Shown here in pieces: positions 17,612 to 26,139 of a stretch of 64,000 nt of DNA. The stretch comes from Pseudomonas sp. ATCC 13867. GTDB taxonomy: Bacteria; Pseudomonadota; Gammaproteobacteria; Pseudomonadales; Pseudomonadaceae. Positions within the stretch are counted from its first letter, which is position 1, and each line of letters starts with the position of its first letter. The stretch is taken from contig NC_020829.1 in assembly GCF_000349845.1 (NCBI RefSeq), positions 4,161,001 to 4,225,000 of the forward strand, given 5' to 3'. The position numbers and the translations under genes were made by a program. The notes beneath the pieces were generated by a model. The model made no database searches. It was not told where the DNA came from and worked only from the letters and a program-made list of their open reading frames with translations.

Positions 17612-19021
17612 TCAGAGCGGCTTGCCACGGTTACCGTGGGCGCTGACGAAGGCCTGGACCTTGGCCAGTTCGTTCGGCAGCACAGTGCAACGCTCTTCGC
17701 GCTGGAACAGGTCGGCCAGGTGCGCCGGCAGCGCCGGAACGGCCTCGATGCCGGCCTTCTCCACCGCTTCCGGGAACTTCACCGGATGCGCGGTGCCCAG
17801 GGTGACCATCGGCACCGCCAGGCTGCGGCGGCACTCGCGAGCGGCGCGCACGCCGATGGCGGTGTGCGGGTCCAGCAGCTCGCCACACTCGGCATAGACC
17901 TCGGCGATGGTCTCGCAGGTCTGTTCGTCATCCACGGCCAGCGAATCGAATAGGCGGCGGGCTTCGGTCCAGCGGTCATCCTCGACGGCCAGCTTGCCGG
18001 TGGCCTTGAAGTTGTCCATCAGCTCGGCGACGGCCTTGCCGTTGCGGCCGTGCAGGTCGAACAGCAGGCGCTCGAAGTTGGACGAAACCATGATGTCCAT
18101 GGACGGCGACAGCGACGCGTGCAGGGTGTCCTTGTCGTAGCGGTTGCCGGACATGAAGCGGTGCAGGATGTCGTTGCGGTTGGTCGCGACGATCAGTTGG
18201 CTGACCGGCAGGCCCATGTTGCGCGCCAGGTAGCCGGCGAAGATGTCGCCGAAGTTGCCGGTCGGCACCGAGAAGGCAATCGAACGGGCCGGCGCACCGA
18301 GCTGCAGGGCAGCGTGGAAGTAGTAGACGATCTGGGCCATGATCCGCGCCCAGTTGATCGAGTTGACCGCCACCAGACGGGTGCCCTTCAGGAAGCCCTG
18401 GTCGGCGAAGCTGGCCTTGACCATTTCCTGGCAGTCATCGAAGTTGCCTTCGATGGCGATGTTGTGGATGTTGTCGCCGAGGATGGTGGTCATCTGCCGG
18501 CGCTGCACCTCGGACACACGGTTGTGCGGGTGCATGATGAAGATGTCGACGTTCTCGCAGGCCTTGCAGCCTTCGATGGCGGCCGAGCCGGTGTCGCCGG
18601 AGGTGGCGCCCATGATCACCACGCGCTCGCCGCGCTTGGTCAGCACGTGGTCGAGCAGGCGGCCGAGCAGCTGCAGGGCGAAGTCCTTGAAGGCCAGGGT
18701 CGGGCCGTGGAACAGCTCCAGCACCCACTCGTTGCCGTTGAGCTGGCGCAGCGGTGCCACGGCGTTGTGGGCGAAGACGCCGTAGGTCTCTTCGAGGATC
18801 TTCTTGAAGTCGGCGTCGGCGATGCTGCCGGCAACGAACGGGCGCATCACGCGGAAGGCCAGCTCGTGGTACGGCAGGCCGGCCCAGGAGGCGATTTCCT
18901 CGACGGTGAAGCGCGGCAGGTTTTCCGGCACGTAGAGGCCGCCGTCGCTGGCCAGGCCGGCGAGCAGGACGTCTTCGAAGTTCAGCGCGGGCGCCTGGCC
19001 GCGGGTACTGATGTAACGCAT
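17612..19021 (-). CDS. thrC: Threonine synthase
   Basis: A 469-residue PLP enzyme that converts O-phospho-L-homoserine to L-threonine, the last step of threonine synthesis. It has the N-terminal MRYISTRGQAPALNFEDVLL, the PLP lysine in GPTLAFKDFALQLLG, the phosphate-binding GATSGDTGSAAIEG and ISxxFxGY-like VPTGNFGDIFAGYLARNMGLP. Length fits the longer fungal/gamma-proteobacterial type. The start has GAAGGT upstream. It lies 51 bases after hom and is probably co-transcribed with it, as in other pseudomonads, with a terminator at 17566-17594. Confidence 0.97.
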   Translation of the reverse strand: MRYISTRGQAPALNFEDVLLAGLASDGGLYVPENLPRFTVEEIASWAGLPYHELAFRVMRPFVAGSIADADFKKILEETYGVFAHNAVAPLRQLNGNEWVLELFHGPTLAFKDFALQLLGRLLDHVLTKRGERVVIMGATSGDTGSAAIEGCKACENVDIFIMHPHNRVSEVQRRQMTTILGDNIHNIAIEGNFDDCQEMVKASFADQGFLKGTRLVAVNSINWARIMAQIVYYFHAALQLGAPARSIAFSVPTGNFGDIFAGYLARNMGLPVSQLIVATNRNDILHRFMSGNRYDKDTLHASLSPSMDIMVSSNFERLLFDLHGRNGKAVAELMDNFKATGKLAVEDDRWTEARRLFDSLAVDDEQTCETIAEVYAECGELLDPHTAIGVRAARECRRSLAVPMVTLGTAHPVKFPEAVEKAGIEAVPALPAHLADLFQREERCTVLPNELAKVQAFVSAHGNRGKPL

Positions 19022-19072
19022 GGTGTGAAACCTTCGGTCTGGCGGCGGCGCACAGGCGCCGCCGCGTTCGAT

Positions 19073-20377
19073 TCAGTTCAATTGTTCGACGCGGATGCGT
19101 ACGACATTGCCGGCGACGTCATCCAGCGCTTCCAGCGCGGCGATGGCTTCGATGATGCGGGATTCGAGCACCCGGTGGGTAACCAGGATCATCGGCACCA
19201 GGCCATCATGCTCTTCGACTTCCATCTGCATGATCGATTCGATGTTGATGCCGCGCTCGGAGAGGATGGTCGCCACCTGGGCCAGTACGCCCGGGTGGTC
19301 CTTGGCCTGGATGCGCAGGTAGTAGGCGCTTTCGCAGGCGTCGATCGGCAGGATCGGGTGGTCGGAGAGCGAGTCCGGCTGGAAGGCCAGGTGCGGTACG
19401 CGGTTCTCCGGGTCGGCGGTCATGGCACGAACCACGTCCACCAGGTCGGCGACCACCGAGGAAGCGGTGGGCTCCATGCCGGCACCCGCGCCGTAGAACA
19501 GCGTGGAGCCTGCGGCATCGCCGTTGACCATGACCGCGTTCATCACGCCATTGACGTTGGCGATCAGGCGGTCGGCCGGGATCAGGGTCGGGTGTACGCG
19601 CAGCTCGATACCCTTGTCGGTACGGCGGGCGACGCCCAGGTGCTTGATGCGGTAGCCCAGGGCCTCGGCGTAGTTCACGTCGGCGGTGGTCAGCTGGGTG
19701 ATGCCTTCGGTGTAGGCCTTGTCGAACTGCAGCGGAATGCCGAAGGCGATGGACGCCAGGATGGTCAGCTTGTGCGCGGCGTCGATGCCTTCCACGTCGA
19801 AGGTCGGATCGGCTTCGGCGTAGCCCAGTGCCTGGGCTTCCTTCAGCACGTCCTCGAAGGCGCGGCCTTTCTCGCGCATCTCGGTGAGGATGAAGTTGCC
19901 GGTGCCGTTGATGATGCCGGCCAGCCAGTTGATGCGGTTGCCGGCCAGGCCCTCGCGGATCGCCTTGATCACCGGGATGCCGCCAGCCACGGCGGCCTCG
20001 AAGGCGACGATGACGCCCTTCTCGCGCGCCTTGGCGAAGATCTCGTTGCCGTGCACGGCGATCAGCGCCTTGTTGGCGGTGACCACGTGCTTGCCGTTCT
20101 CAATGGCCTTGAGCACCAGTTCGTGGGCCAGGGTGTAGCCACCGATCAGCTCGATGACCACGTCGATTTCCGGGTTGTTCGCCACGTCGAAGATGTCGGC
20201 AGTAATGGGGGTACTGCCGGTTTCACACTTCGGATTGGGGCGACGGGCGGCAATCTGCGCAACCTCGATACCACGCCCGGCACGGCGGGCAATCTCCTCG
20301 GCGTTGCGTTTGAGTACATTGAAGGTACCGCCACCGACGGTCCCCAACCCACAGATTCCCACTTTCACCGGATTCAC
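19073..20377 (-). CDS. hom: Homoserine dehydrogenase
   Basis: A 434-residue enzyme that reduces L-aspartate semialdehyde to L-homoserine for threonine and methionine synthesis. It has the NAD(P) motif VGICGLGTVGGGTF, the catalytic-domain VTANKALIA, GIINGTGNFIL and EADPTFDVEGIDAAHKL, and a C-terminal ACT domain (YLRIQAKDHPGVLAQVATIL) for feedback by threonine. The GTG at 20377 is chosen over the ATG at 20392: GGGGAG lies seven bases before the GTG, and the length then equals the 434 residues I recall for P. aeruginosa. First gene of hom-thrC, downstream of dsbC. Confidence 0.96.
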   Translation of the reverse strand: MNPVKVGICGLGTVGGGTFNVLKRNAEEIARRAGRGIEVAQIAARRPNPKCETGSTPITADIFDVANNPEIDVVIELIGGYTLAHELVLKAIENGKHVVTANKALIAVHGNEIFAKAREKGVIVAFEAAVAGGIPVIKAIREGLAGNRINWLAGIINGTGNFILTEMREKGRAFEDVLKEAQALGYAEADPTFDVEGIDAAHKLTILASIAFGIPLQFDKAYTEGITQLTTADVNYAEALGYRIKHLGVARRTDKGIELRVHPTLIPADRLIANVNGVMNAVMVNGDAAGSTLFYGAGAGMEPTASSVVADLVDVVRAMTADPENRVPHLAFQPDSLSDHPILPIDACESAYYLRIQAKDHPGVLAQVATILSERGINIESIMQMEVEEHDGLVPMILVTHRVLESRIIEAIAALEALDDVAGNVVRIRVEQLN

Positions 20378-20490
20378 GCTGAAACTCCCCATGATTACAG
20401 CAGCACAGTGCCTGACGCAGCGTGCCCGCAACGAGGCGGGCACGGTGGGCAGGCACCAGGATCGAACCAGGCCCGGGCCCGGTTCATTGT

Positions 20491-20520
20491 CAAAAGGAAC
20501 CGCACATTACGAAGCGGTTC
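20491..20520 (-). terminator. Terminator of dsbC
   Basis: GAACCGC (20497-20503) and GCGGTTC (20514-20520) form a 7-base stem. On the minus strand it is followed by CTTTTG, 32 bases past the dsbC stop. It separates dsbC from hom. Confidence 0.7.
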
Positions 20521-20551
20521 TTTATTAGTCAATCAAAGCGCAGCCCGCGGC

Positions 20552-21280
20552 TTACTTGGCCTCCAGGGCCAGCTTGGCGATCTGGCCGGCCGGCTGGTAA
20601 CCCGGCAGCATCTGGCCATTGGCCAGGATGATTGCCGGGGTGCCCTGCACGCCGACCATCTGGCCCAGCTCCAGCTGCTTGTTCACCGGGTTGTCGCACT
20701 TGGCGGCCTTCACTTCCTTCTCGTGGAACATGTCGGTCATCGCCGCCTGGCGATCCTTCGAGCACCACACGGCCTGAAGCTGCTGGTCACCCTGCGAGTT
20801 CGGGCCCTGGCGCGGGAAGGCCAGGTAGCGCACTTCGATGCCGCGCTTCTGCAGTTCCGGCACTTCGGCATGCAGCTTCTGGCAGTACGGGCAGGTGGTG
20901 TCGGTGAAGACGGTGATGTGCGCCTTGGTCTCGCCCTTGGCCGGGAAGACCACCATGTCGGCGGTCGGGATGCCGTTGATGGTCTTGGCCACGCCCGCGC
21001 TTTCGGCTTCCTCGGTCAGGTTGGTCGGCTTGCCGTCCTTCACCTGGTAGATGTTGCCCTGGACGACGAACTGGCCATCGGCACTGGCATAGAGCACGCG
21101 GCCGCCCTTGAGCTGCACCTGATAGATGCCCTCGAGAGGACTCTTGGCGATGGCTTCGATGGGCAGGTCGGGCTGCAGGGATTGCAGGGTGGCGCGGATT
21201 GCCTGGTCCGGCTCGGCGGCCAGGGCAAGGGTGCTGACGAGGCCGAAGGCCGCACCAGCCAGAAGTCGGGACAAACGCAT
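20552..21280 (-). CDS. dsbC: Thiol:disulfide interchange protein DsbC
   Basis: A 242-residue periplasmic disulfide isomerase. A Sec signal peptide (MRLSRLLAGAAFGLVSTLAL, cleavage near AA-EP) is followed by the dimerisation domain (about 25-85, GGRVLYASADGQFVVQGNIY) and a thioredoxin-like domain with the active site TDTTCPYCQKLH. A second Cys pair (VWCSKD and AAKCDNP) is the structural disulfide, and the cis-Pro loop GVQGTPAIIL is present. AGGAG lies before the ATG. It is co-directional with xerD upstream across a REP pair, and with hom downstream across a terminator. Confidence 0.96.
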   Translation of the reverse strand: MRLSRLLAGAAFGLVSTLALAAEPDQAIRATLQSLQPDLPIEAIAKSPLEGIYQVQLKGGRVLYASADGQFVVQGNIYQVKDGKPTNLTEEAESAGVAKTINGIPTADMVVFPAKGETKAHITVFTDTTCPYCQKLHAEVPELQKRGIEVRYLAFPRQGPNSQGDQQLQAVWCSKDRQAAMTDMFHEKEVKAAKCDNPVNKQLELGQMVGVQGTPAIILANGQMLPGYQPAGQIAKLALEAK

Positions 21281-21371
21281 GGAAAACTCCTGAGGTCAGT
21301 CGGCGCAGACTATCACACCGGGCTGGTGAGGCCGAGCCAAAGGCTGTAGCAGGAAGCTTCGGCGGCTCTTC

Positions 21372-21451
21372 TGTAGGAGCGAGCTTGCTCGCGAACCGCA
21401 CCACCCGGAAAGATTTGGTGAAATGCGTTCGCGAGCAAGCTCGCTCCTACA
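21372..21451. repeat. REP pair (BIME-like), near-perfect inverted arms
   Basis: TGTAGGAGCGAGCTTGCTCG plus CGAA (21372-21395) and its exact inverse (21428-21451) flank a 32-base centre, forming a large cruciform-capable palindrome. It lies between the xerD 3' end (eight bases away) and the dsbC start. Confidence 0.9.
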
Positions 21452-21459
21452 GTGTCAGC

Positions 21460-22356
21460 TCAGCCGCGGGGGTGATGCTGTGCGTGCAGGTCCTGCAGGC
21501 GCGCCCGGGCGATGTGGGTGTAGATCTGCGTGGTGGACAGGTCACTGTGCCCCAGCAGCATCTGTACCACCCGCAGGTCCGCACCGTGGTTGAGCAGATG
21601 AGTGGCGAACGCATGGCGCAGGGTGTGCGGCGACAGGCTCTTGCCGATGCCGGCTACCTTCGCGTGCAGCTTGATGCGGTGCCAGAAGGTCTGCCGGGTC
21701 ATCTGTTCGCCGCGCAGGCTGGGAAACAGCACGTCGCTGGGGCGGCCGCCCAGCAGGTCCGCGCGCGCCTCGCGCACGTAGCGCTCGATCCAGCGGATCG
21801 CCTCCTCTCCCAGCGGCACCAGCCGTTCCTTGCTGCCCTTGCCCATGACACGCACCACACCCTGGCGCAGGTTGACCTGCTCCAGGGTCAGCCCGACCAG
21901 CTCGCTGACCCGCAGCCCACAGGCGTAGAGCACCTCCAGCATGGTGCGGTCGCGCAGGCCGAGCGGATCGTCGGTTTCCGGCGCCGCCAGCAACGCTTCG
22001 ACGTCGGCCTCCGAGAGCGATTTGGGCAGGGGTTTGCCCAGTTGTGGCAGTTCCACCAGCAACGTCGGATCCTCGTCGATCAGCCCTTCCCGCAGGCAAT
22101 AGCGGTAGAAGCCCCGCAACCCCGAGAGGAAGCGCGCGGTGGAGCGCGCCTTGTAGCCCTCCCCCAGACGCCAGGCCAGGTGGTCGAGGATCACCTCGCG
22201 CCCCGCCGCCTCCAGCGCCACCCCGCGCTCGTCGAGCCAGCCGTTGAACAGCGCCAGGTCGCTGCCGTAGGCGCTGCGGGTGTTGTCGGAAAGCCCCTTT
22301 TCCAGCCAGAGGGCATCCAGGAAACGATCGATCAGTAAATGTGAAACCGGCATCAT
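21460..22356 (-). CDS. xerD: Site-specific tyrosine recombinase XerD
   Basis: A 298-residue recombinase that works with XerC at dif to resolve chromosome dimers. The N-terminal SAM-like core-binding domain (about 1-105, LIDRFLDALWLEKGLSDNTR) precedes the catalytic domain with Arg in YACGLRVSELVGL, Lys in GKGSKERLVPL, HTLRHAFATHLLNHGADL, GHSDLSTTQIYTH and the nucleophile Tyr in the last. The start has no clear ribosome site; tandem ATGs occur at 22356 and 22353. It is divergent from the antiporter gene with only 93 bases between starts. Confidence 0.96.
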   Translation of the reverse strand: MMPVSHLLIDRFLDALWLEKGLSDNTRSAYGSDLALFNGWLDERGVALEAAGREVILDHLAWRLGEGYKARSTARFLSGLRGFYRYCLREGLIDEDPTLLVELPQLGKPLPKSLSEADVEALLAAPETDDPLGLRDRTMLEVLYACGLRVSELVGLTLEQVNLRQGVVRVMGKGSKERLVPLGEEAIRWIERYVREARADLLGGRPSDVLFPSLRGEQMTRQTFWHRIKLHAKVAGIGKSLSPHTLRHAFATHLLNHGADLRVVQMLLGHSDLSTTQIYTHIARARLQDLHAQHHPRG

Positions 22357-22449
22357 GTCAGCTATATCGATAGGGGAAGCGTGGAACTAGTCTTCCACAC
22401 CCCCCGCCCACAACTCCACCGCCAACCGCACAAGGACTCCAGCGCCCTC

Positions 22450-24294
22450 ATGGACGAACACAGTACCTACTACGCCCTCGCTGGCATCGGCCTCGCAGCC
22501 CTCTTCAGCCAATGGCTGGCCTGGCGCCTGCGCCTGCCGGCGATCCTGTTCCTGCTGTTGAGCGGCATCCTGCTGGGTCCCGTCCTGCACCTTCTGACAC
22601 CGGAGCAACTGTTCGGCCCGCTGCTGTTCCCGCTGGTGTCGCTGGCGGTCGCGCTGGTGCTGTTCGAAGGCAGCCTGACCCTGCACCTGGACGAGTGGAA
22701 GGAAATCGGCACGGTCGTCCGCCGCCTGGTCACCGTCGGCGCGCTCGTCACCTGGGGCGTGATCGCCGTGGCGACCCACTATCTGCTGGACTTCACCTGG
22801 GAGATGGCCCTGCTGTTCGGCACCCTCACCCTGGTTACCGGCCCCACGGTGATCGTGCCGATGCTGCGGGTGGTGCGCCCCAACGCGACCATCGCCAATA
22901 TCCTGCGCTGGGAAGGCATCGTCATCGATCCGGTCGGCGCCCTGCTGGCCGTGGTGGTGTACACCTTCATCGCCGCCAGCAGCGACGGGCAGGGCTGGAC
23001 GAACAGCCTGCTGACCTTCTTCAGCGTGGCCGGCTGCGGCATCGCCTTCGGCCTGGCCGGCGGCCAGGCCCTGGGCGTCGCCCTGCGCCGTCACTGGCTG
23101 CCCGACTACCTGCACAACCTGGCATCGCTGTCGGTGGTGCTGGGTGTGTTCGTGCTGTCGAACAGCGTGATGTCGGAGTCCGGGCTGCTCGCCGTGACCG
23201 TGATGGGCCTGCGCCTGGCGAACATGCCGAGCGTCGACGTGCGCCCCATCCTGCACTTCAAGGAAAACCTCAGCGTGCTGCTGATTTCCGGGCTCTTCGT
23301 GCTGCTCGCCGCGCGTCTGGACCTGGCGGCACTGCTCGGCCTCGGTCCGGTGGCGTTGCTGGTGCTGGCGCTGATCCAGTTCGTCGCCCGACCGCTGAGC
23401 GTGATGATCTCCACCGCCGGCTCCGCGCTGAACTGGCGCGAACGTGCCTTGCTGAGCTGGATAGCCCCGCGCGGCATCGTCGCCGCGGCGGTCTCGGCGA
23501 TCTTCGCGATTCGCCTGCACGAGGCAGGCCACGCCCAGGCCGGGGTGCTGGTGCCCCTCACCTTCCTGGTGATCATCGGCACCGTGATCCTGCAGAGCGC
23601 CACCGCCCGTCCGCTGGCGCGGCTGCTGAAAGTCGCCGAACCGGTGCCTACCGGCTTCCTGATCATCGGTGCCAACCCCGTGGCGCGAGCCATCGGCGCC
23701 GGCCTGCAGAACGTCGGGGTGAAGGTACTGCTCACCGACTCCAGTTGGGAAAATACCCGCGCGGCGCGCATGGAAAACCTGCCGACCTACTTCGGTAACC
23801 CCGCCTCGCAACACGCCGAGGCGCACCTGGACCTGATCGGCCTGGGACACCTGCTGGCGCTGTCGCCCAACGCCGAGCTGAATGCGCTGATGTGCATGAG
23901 CTTCCGCCACGAGTTCAGCCCCTGGCAGCGCTTCATCCTGCCCAGCAGCCAGGACAGCCGCCGCAGCGAGAAGCACCGCATCAGCGACCGCCACCGCGGG
24001 CACCCGCTGGGGCAGACGTCCGTCACCTACCCGCAACTGGCGGGCTTGATCGCACGGGGCGCGGAAGTCCGCTCGACGCTGCTCAGCGACAACTTCGGCT
24101 GGGCGGAATACCAGGCCCAACACGGCGGCCGCGCGTTGCTGCTGTTCGCCCGCGACCCGAACGGCCGCCTGCAGATCGCCAGCCCCGACCGGCCGCTGAC
24201 GCCGGGCACCGGCTGGACACTGATCGCACTGATCGAAGAGGCCCCGGAAAACACCGCGAGTACAAACGAAACGGCACACACGGCAACGACCTGA
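22450..24294 (+). CDS. CPA1-type cation:proton antiporter with C-terminal Rossmann/TrkA-N-like domain
   Basis: A 614-residue inner-membrane protein. About twelve hydrophobic segments cover residues 5-395, beginning YYALAGIGLAALFSQWLAWR and including GSLTLHLDEWKEIG, a GPTVIVPMLRVVRP motif and SWIAPRGIVAAAVSAIFAIR, typical of Na+/H+ exchangers. From about 405 a Rossmann-like regulatory domain follows (TGFLIIGANPVARAIGAGLQ), then a TrkA-C-like end. It exchanges Na+ or K+ for protons; the ion is unknown. The ATG at 22450 starts the conserved part; a GTG at 22381 with GGGGAA just upstream is an alternative. Confidence 0.88.
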   Translation: MDEHSTYYALAGIGLAALFSQWLAWRLRLPAILFLLLSGILLGPVLHLLTPEQLFGPLLFPLVSLAVALVLFEGSLTLHLDEWKEIGTVVRRLVTVGALVTWGVIAVATHYLLDFTWEMALLFGTLTLVTGPTVIVPMLRVVRPNATIANILRWEGIVIDPVGALLAVVVYTFIAASSDGQGWTNSLLTFFSVAGCGIAFGLAGGQALGVALRRHWLPDYLHNLASLSVVLGVFVLSNSVMSESGLLAVTVMGLRLANMPSVDVRPILHFKENLSVLLISGLFVLLAARLDLAALLGLGPVALLVLALIQFVARPLSVMISTAGSALNWRERALLSWIAPRGIVAAAVSAIFAIRLHEAGHAQAGVLVPLTFLVIIGTVILQSATARPLARLLKVAEPVPTGFLIIGANPVARAIGAGLQNVGVKVLLTDSSWENTRAARMENLPTYFGNPASQHAEAHLDLIGLGHLLALSPNAELNALMCMSFRHEFSPWQRFILPSSQDSRRSEKHRISDRHRGHPLGQTSVTYPQLAGLIARGAEVRSTLLSDNFGWAEYQAQHGGRALLLFARDPNGRLQIASPDRPLTPGTGWTLIALIEEAPENTASTNETAHTATT

Positions 24295-24377
24295 CAACTG
24301 GCCACGTCAGCCTATCTTTAGGTGGGTGACAGAATCAGTCCGACAGACAATGATTGCATCACGCCATCATTGCACAA

Positions 24378-25070
24378 ATGAAGCCTGCCGCCATGCCCAG
24401 TCAACAGAACTCCCGTCTCGGCCAGATCCTGATCAGCAAGGGTCTGATCACCCTCCAGCAGTTGGAACATGCCATCCAGCTCCAGCTCGACAACGGGCTG
24501 CGCCTGGGCGAAACCCTGATCCAGCAGGGCTGGATCAGCGAGCGCCAACTCGGGCGGGCGCTGAAGAAACAGAACAACCTGCGCCTCGCCGCCACCCTTG
24601 TCGCGGCGTTGCTCAGTCCGTTTCAACTGGCCAGCGCGGATGTGCAGCGCCAGGCACCGGTCAGCATCACCCGTCATGAAACGCTCAAAGGCCTGAAGCC
24701 GCTCAGTGACCGCGAGATGAGCAACGTCAGCGCCCAGGGCTTCGACGACACCCTGCAGAGCCTGCTGGTCAGCGCGGAAAGCGGCGACGGCGTGGGCACC
24801 GTCAAGCAGCTCGCGCGGCTGGTACTGCCGGTGGTGGACAGCCTGGACGCCGAGACCTCCCTGCGTGACGTGCAATACGACACCGAGCACGCCTCCTCGA
24901 CCTTCAATGCCGACGGCTCGATCAATGTGCGCCTGCCCAGCTCCATCGGCGAGGTGCGCTTCGACAACATCCGCGTCGCCGGGGCACCGAAGACCCAGAA
25001 CATGGGCAGCCTGAGCCTGCAGAACATCGACCTGTCCCAGGCCTCGCTGAAGATCAGCCTGCGCCGCTGA
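24378..25070 (+). CDS. MshEN-domain protein, candidate cyclic-di-GMP effector
   Basis: A protein of about 230 residues. Near the N-terminus are two consecutive 24-residue copies of the MshEN c-di-GMP-binding pattern (RLGxxLxxxGxxxxxxLxxAhxxQ): RLGQILISKGLI through IQLQ, then a five-residue spacer LDNGL, then RLGETLIQQGWI through LKKQ. No type II/IV ATPase domain follows. Instead there is a hydrophobic segment (LRLAATLVAALLSPFQLASA), then LKPLSDREMSNVSAQGF, a motif seen near the start of some exported surface proteins, and a beta-rich end. The start could also be ATG 24393 or TTG 24354. It stands alone after the antiporter gene. Binding is predicted, function unknown. Confidence 0.7.
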   Translation: MKPAAMPSQQNSRLGQILISKGLITLQQLEHAIQLQLDNGLRLGETLIQQGWISERQLGRALKKQNNLRLAATLVAALLSPFQLASADVQRQAPVSITRHETLKGLKPLSDREMSNVSAQGFDDTLQSLLVSAESGDGVGTVKQLARLVLPVVDSLDAETSLRDVQYDTEHASSTFNADGSINVRLPSSIGEVRFDNIRVAGAPKTQNMGSLSLQNIDLSQASLKISLRR

Positions 25071-25078
25071 ACCTTTTT

Positions 25079-25145
25079 TGCAGGAGCGAACAACTCAGCC
25101 GGCCGCATCGATGTCAGGCCGTTCGCGAGCAAGCTCGCTCCTACA
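25079..25145. repeat. REP element with one degenerate arm
   Basis: The right arm GTTCGCGAGCAAGCTCGCTC plus CTACA (25121-25145) matches the window's REP family exactly. The left arm (TGCAGGAGCGAA at 25079) is degraded. It lies just after the MshEN gene. Confidence 0.8.
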
Positions 25146-25153
25146 AGTTGCGC

Positions 25154-25189
25154 AACGCCAGAAGGCGCCCAAGGGCGCCTTCTGGCGTT
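25154..25189. terminator. Long perfect-stem bidirectional terminator
   Basis: AACGCCAGAAGGCGCCC and its exact complement form a 17-base stem with a two-base centre, ending in GTTT on the plus strand. It sits between the convergent MshEN and thioesterase genes and touches the thioesterase stop at 25190. Confidence 0.8.
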
Positions 25190-25603
25190 TCAGGCCTCGA
25201 AGCCGGGCAGGACCGGCAGCGGGCGCTTCTCGTCATCGATGGCGACGAAGCTGAACAGCCCGTGGATGGCCTTTTCACGGCCATCGGCGGACATGCTCTC
25301 GACGAACACCTCCACCTCGACCTTGAGGCTGGTGTTGCCGACCTTCACTACCCGGCCGATCAGCTCGACGATGGAGCCGGCGGGGATCGGATGCTTGAAG
25401 TCGATGCGGTCGGTGGAAACGGTCACCAGCGGCAGGCGGCAGAAGCGCGTCGCGGCGATGAACGAGACTTCGTCCATCCAGGCCAGCGCGGTGCCGCCGA
25501 ACAGGGTGTTGTGGTGATTGGTGGTGGGCGGGAAGATCGCCTTGGTTACGCGGGTTTCCGCCAAAGTCGTGCGCCGGAGGATTTCTTGCTCTCGGGGGCT
25601 CAT
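25190..25603 (-). CDS. Hotdog-fold acyl-CoA thioesterase
   Basis: A 137-residue cytosolic thioesterase of the YciA/acyl-CoA hydrolase type. It has PPTTNHHNTLFGGTALAWMD, in which the conserved Asn/His and the Asp of WMD are the usual active-site positions, plus VTVSTDRIDFKHPIPAGSIV and VEVEVFVES. These enzymes hydrolyse short- to long-chain acyl-CoAs to free acid and CoA. The ATG at 25603 (MSPREQE) fits the family; an AGGT lies upstream. It stands alone between two terminators. Confidence 0.9.
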   Translation of the reverse strand: MSPREQEILRRTTLAETRVTKAIFPPTTNHHNTLFGGTALAWMDEVSFIAATRFCRLPLVTVSTDRIDFKHPIPAGSIVELIGRVVKVGNTSLKVEVEVFVESMSADGREKAIHGLFSFVAIDDEKRPLPVLPGFEA

Positions 25604-25700
25604 GCCACTGCTACCTGATGCAATGAGGGTGGCTGCCGGTGTTGCGGGTGTTGTGCTTCTAATGCGCTGACGAAGGCAGATGGGACAAATCGTGGGCAAG

Positions 25701-25728
25701 AAAAAAGCAGCCCGTAGGCTGCTTTTTT
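25701..25728 (-). terminator. Terminator of the rpsP-rimM-trmD-rplS operon
   Basis: GCAGCC (25707-25712) and GGCTGC (25717-25722) form a stem flanked by A6 and T6. On the minus strand it ends with TTTTTT, 18 bases past the rplS stop. It could work in both directions. Confidence 0.9.
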
Positions 25729-25745
25729 CTTCGAAAGAACCGGTC

Positions 25746-26096
25746 TTAGACCAGTTTTTCCTTGATGCGCGCTGCCTTGCCGGACAGTTCGCGAAGGTAG
25801 TACAGCTTGGCCTTGCGCACGTCGCCGCGACGCTTGACGGAAACGCTGTCTACCAGCGGGCTGTAGGTCTGGAAGGTACGCTCAACACCTACGCCGTTGG
25901 AGATCTTGCGAACGGTGAAAGCACTGTTCAGGCCGCGGTTACGCTTGCCGATGACAACGCCTTCGAAGGCCTGCAGACGCTGACGGTCGCCTTCCTTCAC
26001 TTTAACCTGGACGATTACGGTGTCGCCGGGGGCGAACGCCGGAATCTCTTTGCTCATCTGTTCAGCTTCGATCTGCTGAATGATCTTGTTGGTCAT
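25746..26096 (-). CDS. rplS: 50S ribosomal protein L19
   Basis: A 116-residue protein, normal length for bL19, at the interface of the ribosomal subunits. Matching features: [40 protein letters not shown], and [25 protein letters not shown] lies before the ATG. Last gene of the operon with rpsP, rimM and trmD, 43 bases after trmD. Confidence 0.98.
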   Translation of the reverse strand: MTNKIIQQIEAEQMSKEIPAFAPGDTVIVQVKVKEGDRQRLQAFEGVVIGKRNRGLNSAFTVRKISNGVGVERTFQTYSPLVDSVSVKRRGDVRKAKLYYLRELSGKAARIKEKLV

Positions 26097-26139
26097 TTCG
26101 TGCTCCTAAGACAAGCGCTCGGCGCTCGCCATCGATACG

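Noticed and set aside
18050..21349. A 1099-codon plus-strand open frame opposite thrC, hom and dsbC
   Set aside because: It crosses three real genes and their terminator on the other strand; no plausible start or family.
25154..25189. Long perfect stem as a small RNA or attachment site
   Set aside because: It lies exactly between two convergent stops and fits a shared terminator.
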